A stretch of DNA of 64,000 nt from Methylomagnum ishizawai (lineage in GTDB: Bacteria; Pseudomonadota; Gammaproteobacteria; Methylococcales; Methylococcaceae), in the NCBI RefSeq assembly GCF_900155475.1, contig NZ_FXAM01000001.1, positions 607,501 to 671,500 on the forward strand, read 5' to 3'. The position numbers and the translations under genes are program-made. This document shows, piece after piece, positions 26,311 to 35,080 of the stretch (positions are counted from its first letter, which is position 1; each line of letters starts with the position of its first letter). Under the pieces are notes generated by a model that saw only the letters and a program-made list of their open reading frames with translations, did no database searches and was not told where the DNA came from.

Positions 26311-26910
26311 TTATTGGAGGCTGGAAATGTAGTCCGCCACCGCCTTGATTTCCGCCTCGTTCATCCGGGCCGCCAGGGCGCGCATCATGCCGTTCATATC
26401 GTTGCCGCGTTCCCCGGCCTTGAAATCCCGGAGGGTCTTTTCGACATAGGCGGCGTACTGCCCGTTGAGCTGGGGGAACACCGCGCCCGGATTGCCGTTG
26501 CCGCCGAAGCCGTGGCAGCCGGTGCAGGCCGGGACGCCGGTCTTGAGGTTGCCGGTGCGGTAGATGGTTTCGCCGAGGGCGTTGGCTTCCGTCTTCTCGA
26601 TGGTGATCTTCTGCTGGCTGTAATAGGCCGCGAGATCGTCGATATCCTGGCCGGTGAGGGGTTCGGCCAAGGCGCCCATGGTGGGGTCGCCGCGCTTCTG
26701 GGATTTGAAATCGTGGAGTTGCTTGGCGATGTAGGCGGCGTGCTGGCCCGCGATCTTGGGGAAAATCGGGGCGCTGCTATTGCCGTCCTCGCCATGGCAG
26801 CCGGCGCAGACCATGGCTTTTTCCTTGCCGGCGGCGGGATTGCCTTGGGCATGGGCGAGGGCGACGCCGCCCGCCAGTAACAGACCCATCCAAAACCTTA
26901 GTTTTCCCAT
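26311..26910 (-). CDS. Dihaem cytochrome c4
   Basis: The 199-residue exported product has a signal peptide ending near AHA-Q and two cytochrome c domains with CAGCH (residues 35-39) and CTGCH (129-133). Each is followed by a methionine-bearing segment that can supply the second haem ligand (DPTMGALAEPL and GNDMNGMMRAL). This two-domain layout is cytochrome c4, a periplasmic electron donor to terminal oxidases. It is upstream of dsbA. Confidence 0.93.
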   Translation of the reverse strand: MGKLRFWMGLLLAGGVALAHAQGNPAAGKEKAMVCAGCHGEDGNSSAPIFPKIAGQHAAYIAKQLHDFKSQKRGDPTMGALAEPLTGQDIDDLAAYYSQQKITIEKTEANALGETIYRTGNLKTGVPACTGCHGFGGNGNPGAVFPQLNGQYAAYVEKTLRDFKAGERGNDMNGMMRALAARMNEAEIKAVADYISSLQ

Positions 26911-27096
26911 TCCCGATACCTCGCTGATAGCCGGATGTTATTGATATGAATGTAAACGGGCCGTCCGGGGCGGTGGCTTGGGGCATGGTCCCGGTGGCGG
27001 CGTGGCGCTGAAAAACCCAATGGGCGTGGTCCGCTTCAAACCCGCAATCAAATACGGGTAAACTACAAAAGTCAATTATTTCCCCAACGGCCTATC

Positions 27097-27726
27097 GTGA
27101 AATCCATTTATCATTCCGCCAGTTTCCTGGCGAGCGCCTCGAAGCTGAGCAACGCCCCTCCCGACCAAGGCTTGGAGGTCGCGTTCGCGGGCCGGTCCAA
27201 CGCCGGGAAGTCCAGCGCCATCAACCTGATCACCCAACAGAAATCCCTCGCCAGGGTCAGCAAGACGCCGGGCCGGACCCAACTGCTCAATTTCTTCCAA
27301 CTCGACGCGGACCGGCGCCTGGTCGATCTGCCGGGCTACGGCTACGCCGAGGTGCCCGAGGCCATGCGCAAAACATGGGGGGCGATGATAGAGAACTATC
27401 TGAGCCAGCGCCAAGCCCTGCGCGGGGTTTTTTTGGTGATGGACATCCGCCGTCCCTTGACCGATTTCGATTGGCGCATGATCGAATGGTGCGCCCATTA
27501 CCGCCTATCCCTGCATATCGCCCTGACCAAGGCCGACAAGCTCAGTCGGGGCGCGGCCCTCGATACCCTGCACAAGGTCAGGCGGGAGTTGGCCGGATGG
27601 CAAGGCCCGGACATCGGCCTGCAATTGTTCTCCGCCCTCAAGCGGGTCGGTGTGGAGGAGGCCCATGCCGTGTTGGACCGCTGGTTCGAATGCGGGCCGG
27701 GCGCGGTGCCGGACGGCGGGCTTTGA
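27097..27726 (+). CDS. engB: Ribosome biogenesis GTPase EngB (YihA/YsxC)
   Basis: EngB is an essential GTPase of 50S assembly. The 209-residue product has G1 GRSNAGKSS (32-39), G2 GRTQ, G3 [10 protein letters not shown] and G4 TKADK, in family order. The start is GTG at 27097; the resulting [12 protein letters not shown]-terminus is typical. It is divergent from cytochrome c4 across a 186-bp gap that must hold both promoters. Confidence 0.95.
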   Translation: MKSIYHSASFLASASKLSNAPPDQGLEVAFAGRSNAGKSSAINLITQQKSLARVSKTPGRTQLLNFFQLDADRRLVDLPGYGYAEVPEAMRKTWGAMIENYLSQRQALRGVFLVMDIRRPLTDFDWRMIEWCAHYRLSLHIALTKADKLSRGAALDTLHKVRRELAGWQGPDIGLQLFSALKRVGVEEAHAVLDRWFECGPGAVPDGGL

Positions 27727-27739
27727 GGGATCGCCGGGC

Positions 27740-27781
27740 AAAAAAAACTCCGAAGCAAAAAAGGGGAAAATGCTTCGGAGT
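27740..27781 (-). terminator. Rho-independent terminator on the minus strand
   Basis: The 11-bp stem ACTCCGAAGCA/TGCTTCGGAGT (27747-27757 and 27771-27781) carries a T7 run only when read on the minus strand. On the plus strand it follows engB by 20 bp but has A residues before it and no T-run after it. Confidence 0.75.
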
Positions 27782-27847
27782 CTTGGAGTTCCCGGTTGGG
27801 GGGAACCGGGATTGAGAAAACTACCCAAAGAGAGGAGGTGAGTAGTT
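27740..27847 (-). ncRNA. Candidate sRNA with three C-rich loops
   Basis: Read on the minus strand, three hairpins follow one another. Stem 1 (27847-27842 with 27824-27819, 6 bp) exposes CACCTCCTCTC. Stem 2 (27810-27804 with 27797-27791, 7 bp) has the loop CCCCCC. Stem 3 (27781-27771 with 27757-27747, 11 bp) has TTTTCCCC in its loop and is followed by seven T (27746-27740). The last is a standard Rho-independent terminator, yet no minus-strand gene ends here. C-rich, anti-Shine-Dalgarno loops are known in other regulatory sRNAs. I see no clear promoter upstream. Confidence 0.55.
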
Positions 27848-28066
27848 CGCGTCGTGCCTGAATGGCCCTATGACCCCCTTCCGCCGGAGAAAGTTCCAAC
27901 CGGCCCCGGCCCTCGTGATACCCAGGAATTCCACCGGTCCCTACCCGGAACTTATCCCCGTCCCGCTGTCTCGAATGAGCGCGGCGCGTTCCCCCCGGAA
28001 CCGCCGGGCACCGGCCCATCCCGCCTGCCGGAATCCCCTTGAAACCCATCGTCTAGGCCCGCCCAC

Positions 28067-28486
28067 ATGAATATCCAAAAACTCGTCAGTTTCAACTTTC
28101 ACTTCGCCGTCTGGTTATCGATCCTGGGCGGTATCGCCGTGATCAACCATCCCGATTTCATCGTGCCCGACGACGACGGCATGTATGGCCCCTTGCTTAA
28201 TAACTTCCTGGTCGTCATCGGCTATCTGGTATTCAGCCAATTGGGGCTGTGGTATTTCCGCTATTTGAAGGGCAGCCGCATCGAGGCTTTGATTATGGCC
28301 TATACCTTTTTCGCCACGGCGGTGGGGGCCAAGTTCTATGGGATGGTCAACAACCTGCCGGTGTCGGATGCCTTCGTGATGGCCATGGCCTATCTGGCCG
28401 TCTCGCATGGATTTTATTATGCCGCCGGTCTCATGGAGGCCGAGACGCGGGCGGCCCAGGCCAAGCATCCCGGCCCGGATGTTTGA
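28067..28486 (+). CDS. Four-helix membrane protein of unknown function
   Basis: The 139-residue product has four hydrophobic segments at about residues 10-25, 43-65, 73-92 and 101-121. It ends in a short charged tail (EAETRAAQAKHPGPDV). The loop between helices 1 and 2 is acidic (NHPDFIVPDDDGMYG). I do not recognise a family. Its stop is 3 bp from that of panC on the other strand. Confidence 0.72.
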   Translation: MNIQKLVSFNFHFAVWLSILGGIAVINHPDFIVPDDDGMYGPLLNNFLVVIGYLVFSQLGLWYFRYLKGSRIEALIMAYTFFATAVGAKFYGMVNNLPVSDAFVMAMAYLAVSHGFYYAAGLMEAETRAAQAKHPGPDV

Positions 28487-28489
28487 GGC

Positions 28490-29338
28490 TTATAGCTCCA
28501 CCTGGAGATTATCGATCAAGCGCGCCTTCCCCAGCCGTGCGGCGGTCAGGACGACCCACCGGGTTTCCCCCGGCCCAGGCCGGGCCAGATCGTCCTGGCG
28601 GCGGATGGCGAAATAATCGGGCACGAAGCCCTGGTGCCGCAGGGCTTCCGCCCGCTCCCGCTCGATCCTGGCGTAATCGCGCGCGCCGCCGCGCAGTTCC
28701 GCCGCCGCCGCGCATAACTGGGCATAGATCGAAGCCGCCCGCGCCTTTTCCTCCGCCGATAGATAGCCATTGCGCGAACTCAGCGCCAAGCCATTTTCCT
28801 CCCGTACCGTGGGCACGCCCTGGATGCGTACCGGCACATCCAAATCCGCCACCATGCGGCGGATCACCGTCAATTGCTGGTAATCCTTCGCGCCGAACAG
28901 CGCCACATCGGGCCGCACCTGGTTCAACAGCTTGAGAACCACGGTGGCGACGCCCCGGAAATGGCCGGGCCTGAACTGGCCGCATAAATCGTCGGACAAA
29001 CCCGGCACATCCACGTAGGTCATCCGGGCCGGGTCGGCGGGGTAGATTTCGGCCACGGGCGGCAGGAATAAGAGATCGGTGCCGACGGCGACGAGTTGGG
29101 CGCTGTCGGCTTCCGGCGTGCGGGGATAGGCCGCGAAATCCTCGCCGGGGCCGAACTGGCTGGGATTGACGAAGATGCTGACGACCACCCGGTCGGCCAG
29201 TTGCTTGGCTTCCTCGACCAGATGGATATGGCCGGCGTGCAGGTTGCCCATGGTGGGCACGAAGGCCACGGAAAGGCTTTGTTCGCGCCAGAGGCGGACG
29301 CTGTGGCGCAATTCGGGGATGGCGTGGGCGGTTTTCAT
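28490..29338 (-). CDS. panC: Pantothenate synthetase
   Basis: PanC joins pantoate and beta-alanine with ATP to make pantothenate for coenzyme A. The 282-residue product has FVPTMGNLHAGHIHLV (HxGH nucleotide-binding motif), FVNPSQFGPGEDF, the FGAKDYQQL segment and the late KMSKS-like LALSSRNGYLS. It is 33 bp downstream of the Ycf46-like gene and may be cotranscribed; panB and panD are not in the window. Confidence 0.96.
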   Translation of the reverse strand: MKTAHAIPELRHSVRLWREQSLSVAFVPTMGNLHAGHIHLVEEAKQLADRVVVSIFVNPSQFGPGEDFAAYPRTPEADSAQLVAVGTDLLFLPPVAEIYPADPARMTYVDVPGLSDDLCGQFRPGHFRGVATVVLKLLNQVRPDVALFGAKDYQQLTVIRRMVADLDVPVRIQGVPTVREENGLALSSRNGYLSAEEKARAASIYAQLCAAAAELRGGARDYARIERERAEALRHQGFVPDYFAIRRQDDLARPGPGETRWVVLTAARLGKARLIDNLQVEL

Positions 29339-29371
29339 CTTGGATGGCTCGGTTTCGGCGAGGGTGCGGGC

Positions 29372-30874
29372 TTAGGTCGCGAATTCGGACGGCGAGGCCT
29401 TCAAGGCCCGGTCCCGCGCCCAGTTGCGGATATGGTCCACCTGCTCCTTCATGGTTTTCGACAAGGGGACGATATTGCCGGTGGCGTACATCAGGTCGTC
29501 CTCGTTGAGTTCGCGCTCCTCCAACCGCGCCGTGGTGAGGGCCGACACCACGCATTGCTCGACCTCGGCCCCGGTCCAGCCCTTGGTGAAGCGCTTGAGC
29601 CGTTCCAGGTTGAAGCCGCTGGCGTCGATGCCGCGGCGTTCCAGATGGATGCGGAAAATATCGACCCGCTCGTCGTCCAGCGGCAAATCCACGAAGAACA
29701 CCTCGTCGAAGCGGCCCTTGCGGATCATCTCGGCAGGCAGCAGGTCGATGCGATTGGCGGTGGCGGCGACGAACAGCCCCTTGGTCTTTTCCTGCATCCA
29801 GGTCAGGAAGAAGGCGAAGATGCGGCCTTGTTCGCCCGCCGATTCGGTGGAGGTGATGCCCATCTCGATCTCGTCGAACCAGACCACGGCGGGCGAAATC
29901 CCTTCCAGCATCCGGCAGGCGCGGGCGAAGGCGCTTTCCGGGGAACCATGGCGGCCCGAGAAGATTTCGCCCATGTCGATGCGGTACAGCGGCAGCTCGA
30001 AGCAATTGGCGATAGCCTTGACCGAGAGGCTTTTGCCGCAACCGGAAATCCCCATCACCAAAATACCCTTGGGCACGATATCCGCGCCCAGTTTGTCGCG
30101 CTGCTGGAACAGGCGGCGACGTTCGATCAGCCATTGCTTCATGATCTCCAAGCCGCCGATATGGCCGATGTTGTCGCCCTCGGCGATGAACTGGATCATG
30201 CCACTGCGGTTCACCAACTGGCGTTTTTCCTGGTAGAGCGCGGGCAGGGCATCGCGGCCCAGGTGCTTGCCGCCCGCGAGGGCGCGGCGCAGGGCGTGGC
30301 GGGCTTCGTCCAGGGTCAAGCCTTGCAGGGCGCGGAGGATGAGGGTTTGGGTGGCCTCGTCCTCGTCGAGGGTATAACCGGCGGCCTGGAGGAGGGCGGT
30401 TTCGCTGTGTAGGAAGGTTTCCAGTTCCGGTAAGTCCGGCACGCCCAGTTCGAGGTAGGCGAAATCGCGGTCGAGTTCCGGCGGCAGGAATTGCACGGGC
30501 GAGGTGATGAACACGAACTTGCCCTGGTCGAAGCAGCCCGCGTACAAATCGCGCAGGCGGCGGCGGATGTCGGCGGAATCGCGCATCGGCTCGTGGAAAT
30601 CCTTGAGGTGAAACAGGGCCGGACCAGGGTGTTCCGCGATGAAATCCAAGGCGGCGCGGGCGCTGGCGGCTTCGGCGCGGCTGCCGTCGGCTTGTTTCAT
30701 GCCTTCGGTGAGGCTCCAACTCCACAGTGGCACGGGCGCGGCGAAGAAACTGTTGGCGGCTGCGGCCAGGAGGTTGGAGATGCGCTGTTCCTCGGAGGTT
30801 TTGACGTAGGCCAGTGGACGGCCCGAATCAACGATGTCGCGCAGGGCTTGGAGCGATTTGCTGAGGGTGGTCAT
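29372..30874 (-). CDS. ycf46: Ycf46-like AAA+ ATPase
   Basis: The 500-residue product has a divergent N-terminal half and a C-terminal AAA+ module. Walker A is GISGCGKSLSVK (near residue 277), Walker B AVVWFDEIEMG, sensor 1 FVAATANRIDLLP, and arginine-finger region MIRKGRFDEVFFVDLP. Length and layout match the Ycf46 family, best known from cyanobacteria and plastids, where it has been tied to CO2 uptake and photosynthesis. Its role here is unknown. No obvious partner lies beside it except panC downstream. Confidence 0.82.
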   Translation of the reverse strand: MTTLSKSLQALRDIVDSGRPLAYVKTSEEQRISNLLAAAANSFFAAPVPLWSWSLTEGMKQADGSRAEAASARAALDFIAEHPGPALFHLKDFHEPMRDSADIRRRLRDLYAGCFDQGKFVFITSPVQFLPPELDRDFAYLELGVPDLPELETFLHSETALLQAAGYTLDEDEATQTLILRALQGLTLDEARHALRRALAGGKHLGRDALPALYQEKRQLVNRSGMIQFIAEGDNIGHIGGLEIMKQWLIERRRLFQQRDKLGADIVPKGILVMGISGCGKSLSVKAIANCFELPLYRIDMGEIFSGRHGSPESAFARACRMLEGISPAVVWFDEIEMGITSTESAGEQGRIFAFFLTWMQEKTKGLFVAATANRIDLLPAEMIRKGRFDEVFFVDLPLDDERVDIFRIHLERRGIDASGFNLERLKRFTKGWTGAEVEQCVVSALTTARLEERELNEDDLMYATGNIVPLSKTMKEQVDHIRNWARDRALKASPSEFAT

Positions 30875-31112
30875 GGGGTTGGGAATCCGTTGGGGTTGGA
30901 GGGTTGGCGGGGGATTCTTGTGGGCGGCGGGGGGGCTGTCAAGGTGGGTGGTGGGCTATGCGGCTACGGGGAAGGTTTCCGCGAGGGTTGCCCCGACGAT
31001 TTTGGAAAATCACGCAGCCGTTGGAAAGACCTCTGCGGTGATTGTGTAGGTCGGGCAACGGTTGGGAAAGCTTCCCACGACGGTCGTCAGGTATTGTGTA
31101 GCATTAAATTGA
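30875..31112. other. Intergenic stretch without a gene
   Basis: About 240 bp upstream of the Ycf46-like gene, with the palindrome-like GGGAAAGCTTCCC near 31066. It should hold that gene's promoter, but no good -35/-10 pair was found on the minus strand. Confidence 0.4.
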
Positions 31113-31273
31113 CTAGTAGTCTGTCAAACTTTCCAATAAAAAGACCGAATTGACCATTTTGTGGTCAATTTGGGCGCTTCTACATGAATTTTCGATCATT
31201 CGAATTCGATGAGTCGCCAAATATTCGTGTACAAGCGAAGCGCTTCGCGCTTGGAAGTCCGACAGACTCCTAG
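31113..31273. mobile_element. MITE-like element of 161 bp
   Basis: Imperfect terminal inverted repeats of 23-24 bp, 31113-31136 and 31251-31273, share CTAG at the outer ends, AGTCTGTC and TCCAA. The element is AT-rich against its surroundings and codes for no protein. Inside are two further inverted repeats: AATTGACCA/TGGTCAATT near 31148 and the palindrome CGAAGCGCTTCG near 31235. The outer CTAG may be part of the repeat or a 4-bp target duplication. It probably moves with a transposase elsewhere in the genome. Confidence 0.7.
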
Positions 31274-31332
31274 CACTATTGGTTAATAATGTCTCGTGCC
31301 CACCGCGACGGAGCCCGGAAAGGATAGCGGTT

Positions 31333-32409
31333 TCAACGGGGAACGGATGCGGAACCGCCACCCGCCAGCCCCGCCTCGATATACGGCTTGAAACCCAACC
31401 GGACCTCCCGCACCCTGGCCCCGGCGCACAGCGCCTCCCCCACCGAGGAAGGCCGACAACGCACATCGAGGAACAGGATATCCTCGGTCCTGCCGGCGAT
31501 GCGGGTGACGGTCAGGCCGAATTGGTCGTCGTTCGCGGGCGGGGCGGTTTGCAGGATGCGCTCGGTTTCCAGCGAGAGGGCGTCCATCCCGCCGGACTTC
31601 AACACATATTGCTTGGCGAGCCCCCAGGCCCGGTTGCACATCGGCCCGATGGCGCAGGGGATGGCGCTGATCACGATCTCCTGGTTGTCCTGTTTGGAAG
31701 TGCCGCCGAAATCGAACAGCCCCGCCCCGAGCGCCTCGGCGGAAGAGTCCTTCTGCTGGGCGGCGATGGCGCGGTAGCGGGCGATGTCCTTGGCGAAGCG
31801 CTCGGTGATCTCGCGCTTGTCGGCTTCGAGGCGGCGGATGTGTTCGCCGAACTCGGCCAATTGGCGGCGGGTGGCGGCGATGTTGTCGCGCAAGGTCTGG
31901 GGCACGGGCTGCCCTTGCCGCTCCAGGTCGGCGGCGCGTTGCTCGTGGCCGCGGAGCAGGTCTTGCTGGCGTTGGCGGTTGGTCTCGTTGATCTTGACCA
32001 GACCGTCGAGAGTATCAAGCTTACTCTGCAAGGCCCGGTACATTTCCTGTTCGCTGCGGTAGGTCCTGAGCAAGGACAGGTCGCGGTCGCGCTGCTCGGC
32101 CAGGATTTTATCCTGCTGGGTCCGCAACTGCCGGAGTTGCTGCTCGCGGCGCAATTGCTCCGGGGTCTTGGCGGCCTCGACCACACCCACCTCGCGGCCC
32201 TGGGCGTCGAGCTTGGTGCGGCGCTGCTTGACCTCTTCGGGCGGTACCTGGTCGGAATAGTGGACATCGCCCTGTTCGTCCACCCAGCGGTAGGTCGGCG
32301 TAGACGAGGTAGACGGGGTAGGCTTGCTACCGGGTGGCGCGCCCATCCCGGCCATGGGCACCGCCCAGGCCAACCATAAGACCCACACCCAATGGCGAGA
32401 ACGGCTCAT
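31333..32409 (-). CDS. Exported DUF4124 coiled-coil protein
   Basis: The 358-residue product has a signal peptide (residues 1-23, cleavage after GMG-A). A DUF4124-type domain [20 protein letters not shown] follows at about 40-59, then a long charged coiled coil (about 80-215). The globular C-terminus contains [11 protein letters not shown] and one more cysteine pair (VRCRPSS, LCAGARV). DUF4124 proteins are common and uncharacterised in this class. The start overlaps the pyrE stop by 4 bp, so the two are cotranscribed. Confidence 0.85.
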   Translation of the reverse strand: MSRSRHWVWVLWLAWAVPMAGMGAPPGSKPTPSTSSTPTYRWVDEQGDVHYSDQVPPEEVKQRRTKLDAQGREVGVVEAAKTPEQLRREQQLRQLRTQQDKILAEQRDRDLSLLRTYRSEQEMYRALQSKLDTLDGLVKINETNRQRQQDLLRGHEQRAADLERQGQPVPQTLRDNIAATRRQLAEFGEHIRRLEADKREITERFAKDIARYRAIAAQQKDSSAEALGAGLFDFGGTSKQDNQEIVISAIPCAIGPMCNRAWGLAKQYVLKSGGMDALSLETERILQTAPPANDDQFGLTVTRIAGRTEDILFLDVRCRPSSVGEALCAGARVREVRLGFKPYIEAGLAGGGSASVPR

Positions 32410-33047
32410 AACGAACCGAATTCGGCGCGGTAACGGCGTATGGCTTCGAGTTCGACCGCCTGCCCGGCCTGGGCCAGATAGTCCACGATATCGCCCAGTC
32501 CGATGATGGCGTGGACCGGGATGCCATATTGCTCGACGACCTCCTGCACCGCCGACAGTTCGCCCCGGCCCTTCTCCTGGCGGTCCAGCGAGATCAGGAC
32601 GCCGGAAGGCGTGGCCCCGGCGGCGCGGATGATGTCCACCGATTCCCGCACCGACGTCCCCGCCGTGATCACATCGTCCAGGATCAACACCGAACCCCGC
32701 AACGGCGCGCCGACCAAGGCGCCGCCCTCGCCATGGTCCTTGGCTTCCTTGCGGTTGAAAGCGAAGGGCACTTCCGCGCCGGTGGCCCCGGCCAAGGCGA
32801 TGGCGGTGGCACAGGCCAAAGGGATGCCCTTATAGGCCGGGCCGTACAGCACGTCGGCCTGGATGCCCCGGTCCAGCAGGGTTTCGGCGTAGAACCGGCC
32901 CAGTTGGGCCAGCCGCGCCCCGCTGTCGAACAGGCCGGTATTGAAGAAATAAGGGCTGCGCCGCCCCGATTTGAGGGTGAAGTCGCCGAAGCGCAACACC
33001 CCGCACTGGATCGCGTATTGGATGAATGCTTCCTGGTATGCCTGCAT
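32406..33047 (-). CDS. pyrE: Orotate phosphoribosyltransferase
   Basis: PyrE converts orotate and PRPP to orotidine 5'-phosphate in pyrimidine synthesis. The product has 213 residues, the usual length. It begins [12 protein letters not shown] and carries [27 protein letters not shown] and the PRPP loop [17 protein letters not shown]. Upstream in-frame codons exist, but this ATG restores the family N-terminus. pyrD lies 22 kb away on the other strand. Confidence 0.97.
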   Translation of the reverse strand: MQAYQEAFIQYAIQCGVLRFGDFTLKSGRRSPYFFNTGLFDSGARLAQLGRFYAETLLDRGIQADVLYGPAYKGIPLACATAIALAGATGAEVPFAFNRKEAKDHGEGGALVGAPLRGSVLILDDVITAGTSVRESVDIIRAAGATPSGVLISLDRQEKGRGELSAVQEVVEQYGIPVHAIIGLGDIVDYLAQAGQAVELEAIRRYRAEFGSL

Positions 33048-33195
33048 GAGAACCTCTGGAATCAACTTCGCCCTTGGACTGCCGTCCGCTTGTCCCTGGG
33101 CCACTACAATATCCTTGGATTATATCGCCGCCATCAACGGAAAAACGCCGCCGACCCCGCATCCGTGACGGAACCAGCCCCAGCCGCCTTGCGGT

Positions 33196-34200
33196 TCAAG
33201 GCACGGCGACATGGCGCAGCAGTTCCCCGATCAAACGGTCGGCGGTGACGCCCTCCGCCTCGGCCTCATAGGCCATGATCAGGCGGTGGCGCAACACATC
33301 GGGCGCGATGCCTTGGATATCCTCGGGCGTCACGAAATCCCGGCCATCGAGCCAAGCGCGGGCGCGGGCGCACCGATCCAGGGCGATGGTGGCGCGGGGG
33401 CTGGCCCCGTATTGCAGCCAACGGGCGAAATCCGCGCCGTAGGCACCGGGTTCGCGGGTCGCGAGGACCAATTGCAGCAGATAGTGTTCCAAAGGCTCGG
33501 CCATATAAACCCCGAGGACTTCCTCGCGGGCCTGGAACAACACCGCCTGGCCGACCGGCTCGAACGCCGGGGACCGGACCGCGCCGGTGCGCTTGGCCTC
33601 GCCGCGCACCAGCCTCAGGATTTCGCGCTCGTGCTGGGCTTCCGGGTAGCCGATGCGGACGTAGAGCATGAAACGGTCGAGCTGGGCCTCGGGCAAAGGA
33701 TAGGTACCTTCCTGCTCGATAGGGTTCTGGGTCGCCATCACCAGGAACAACTCCGGCAGCTGATACGTCACCCGGCCCACGGTGATCTGGCGTTCGGCCA
33801 TGGCCTCCAGCAGGGCCGATTGCACCTTGGCGGGCGAGCGGTTGATCTCGTCGGCCAGCACTAGGTTATGGAACAGCGGTCCCTGCTGGAAATGGAAGCT
33901 GCCGTCCTGGGGCCGGTAGATTTCGGTGCCGGTGAGGTCGGCGGGCAATAAGTCGGGTGTGAACTGCACCCGGTGGAAATCGCCCTCGATGCCCCGGCTC
34001 AACACATTGATGGCGCGGGTCTTGGCCAGCCCCGGCGCACCCTCGACCAGGATATGGCCATCGGCCAGGAGGGCGACCAGCATCCGCTCGATCAACCGGT
34101 CCTGGCCGACGACCTGGGTGGCGACGAATTGGCGTAGGCGTTGCAAAGCTTGCTGGGCGGGGGTCGGGGCTGGAAAGGCGGGATCGTTTCCTATGCTCAT
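33196..34200 (-). CDS. MoxR-family AAA+ ATPase
   Basis: The 334-residue product is a MoxR/RavA-type AAA+ ATPase. It has Walker A EGAPGLAKTR, Walker B LVLADEINRSPAK, sensor 1 VMATQNPIEQEGTYPLPEAQLDRF and a C-terminal lid ending in the LRHRLIMAYEAEAEGV segment, given in part. Such proteins act as chaperones for cofactor insertion, often beside DUF58 and von Willebrand A genes, as in methanol dehydrogenase clusters. Those partners are missing here: pyrE follows after 148 bp, so its client cannot be read from context. Confidence 0.9.
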   Translation of the reverse strand: MSIGNDPAFPAPTPAQQALQRLRQFVATQVVGQDRLIERMLVALLADGHILVEGAPGLAKTRAINVLSRGIEGDFHRVQFTPDLLPADLTGTEIYRPQDGSFHFQQGPLFHNLVLADEINRSPAKVQSALLEAMAERQITVGRVTYQLPELFLVMATQNPIEQEGTYPLPEAQLDRFMLYVRIGYPEAQHEREILRLVRGEAKRTGAVRSPAFEPVGQAVLFQAREEVLGVYMAEPLEHYLLQLVLATREPGAYGADFARWLQYGASPRATIALDRCARARAWLDGRDFVTPEDIQGIAPDVLRHRLIMAYEAEAEGVTADRLIGELLRHVAVP

Positions 34201-34297
34201 GCTGGACCAGGGATTGGGGAACGGATGGAATGGACGGAATTATAAGCCGAATCGGGGTTATGCTTATGCTCCTCCCCTGCACGATCCAGAGCAACCC

Positions 34298-35071
34298 ATG
34301 AACGCGCACCGCCCGCCCCGGACCGGCCAGACCCCGGCCCGCCTCGCCATCGTCCTGCTCCTGACCGGGATGCTCGCCTGCTCGACCTATCACCAGAAGA
34401 TTCCGCCCGTGCCTCTGCCCGGCTTCAGCCCCAACAGCGTCGAGGTCGAGGGTGCCCAGATGGCGGCGCGGGCCTATCCCGAACCCAAGGAGGCGGAACA
34501 GGCGTTCGGCTTCGATATCCGGGGCGCGGGACTGCTGCCGGTGCGGCTGGTGATCGACAACCGGGGCCGCGATGTCATCAAGATCAATCCGCAGCAGACC
34601 TTCCTCATCGACCGGCAGGGCATGGCCTGGCCTTTGCTGACCGCCGAACAGGCGCAAAGCCGGGTGGTGGCGGCGGTGGGCACGGGGGAAGCCTTGAAGG
34701 GTGGAGCCCTCTCGGTCCTGTGGGGCGGGGCCACGGCGGCGCTCAGCGGTTTCGCCATCGGCTTGATCCTCCAAAACGGCTACGGGCCGATGCTCAACAC
34801 CACCGGGGTGGGCGCGGGTGCGGGGGCGTTCCTGGGCGGCGGCGATGGCCAGGCCCTGCAAAACCGCATCCGCCAAGACTTGAACGGCAAATCCCTACGC
34901 AACCAGCGTCTACAACCGGGAGAATTGGCCCAGGGCTATTTGTTCTTCCCCGGCCAGGACGAAGCCCGCAGCGCCAATCTCCTGCGCCTGGGCTTGGAGA
35001 TGGACGGTTATCCCTACGTGGTGAACCTGCCCCTGAATCCGCCGCCGACCACGGCGGCCAAAGCCAAGTAG
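34298..35071 (+). CDS. Probable lipoprotein
   Basis: The 257-residue product has a signal sequence (LAIVLLLTGMLACS) with a lipobox-like MLAC, giving Cys28 as lipid site. A segment near residues 130-175 is glycine- and alanine-rich and hydrophobic (WGGATAALSGFAIGLIL, GVGAGAGAFLGGGDG), so it may enter a membrane. The rest is a soluble domain with no family I recognise. It is divergent from the MoxR gene. Confidence 0.7.
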   Translation: MNAHRPPRTGQTPARLAIVLLLTGMLACSTYHQKIPPVPLPGFSPNSVEVEGAQMAARAYPEPKEAEQAFGFDIRGAGLLPVRLVIDNRGRDVIKINPQQTFLIDRQGMAWPLLTAEQAQSRVVAAVGTGEALKGGALSVLWGGATAALSGFAIGLILQNGYGPMLNTTGVGAGAGAFLGGGDGQALQNRIRQDLNGKSLRNQRLQPGELAQGYLFFPGQDEARSANLLRLGLEMDGYPYVVNLPLNPPPTTAAKAK

Positions 35072-35080
35072 AATCCGCGC

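Noticed and set aside
27854-28042. 62-codon GTG-started frame before the four-helix protein
   Set aside because: Pro-rich random composition; the AGGAGG before it is 15 bp away and lies in the loop of the antisense hairpin.
29096-30412. Plus-strand open frame of 438 codons opposite panC and the AAA+ gene
   Set aside because: It spans two real genes on the other strand and has no domain or start signal.
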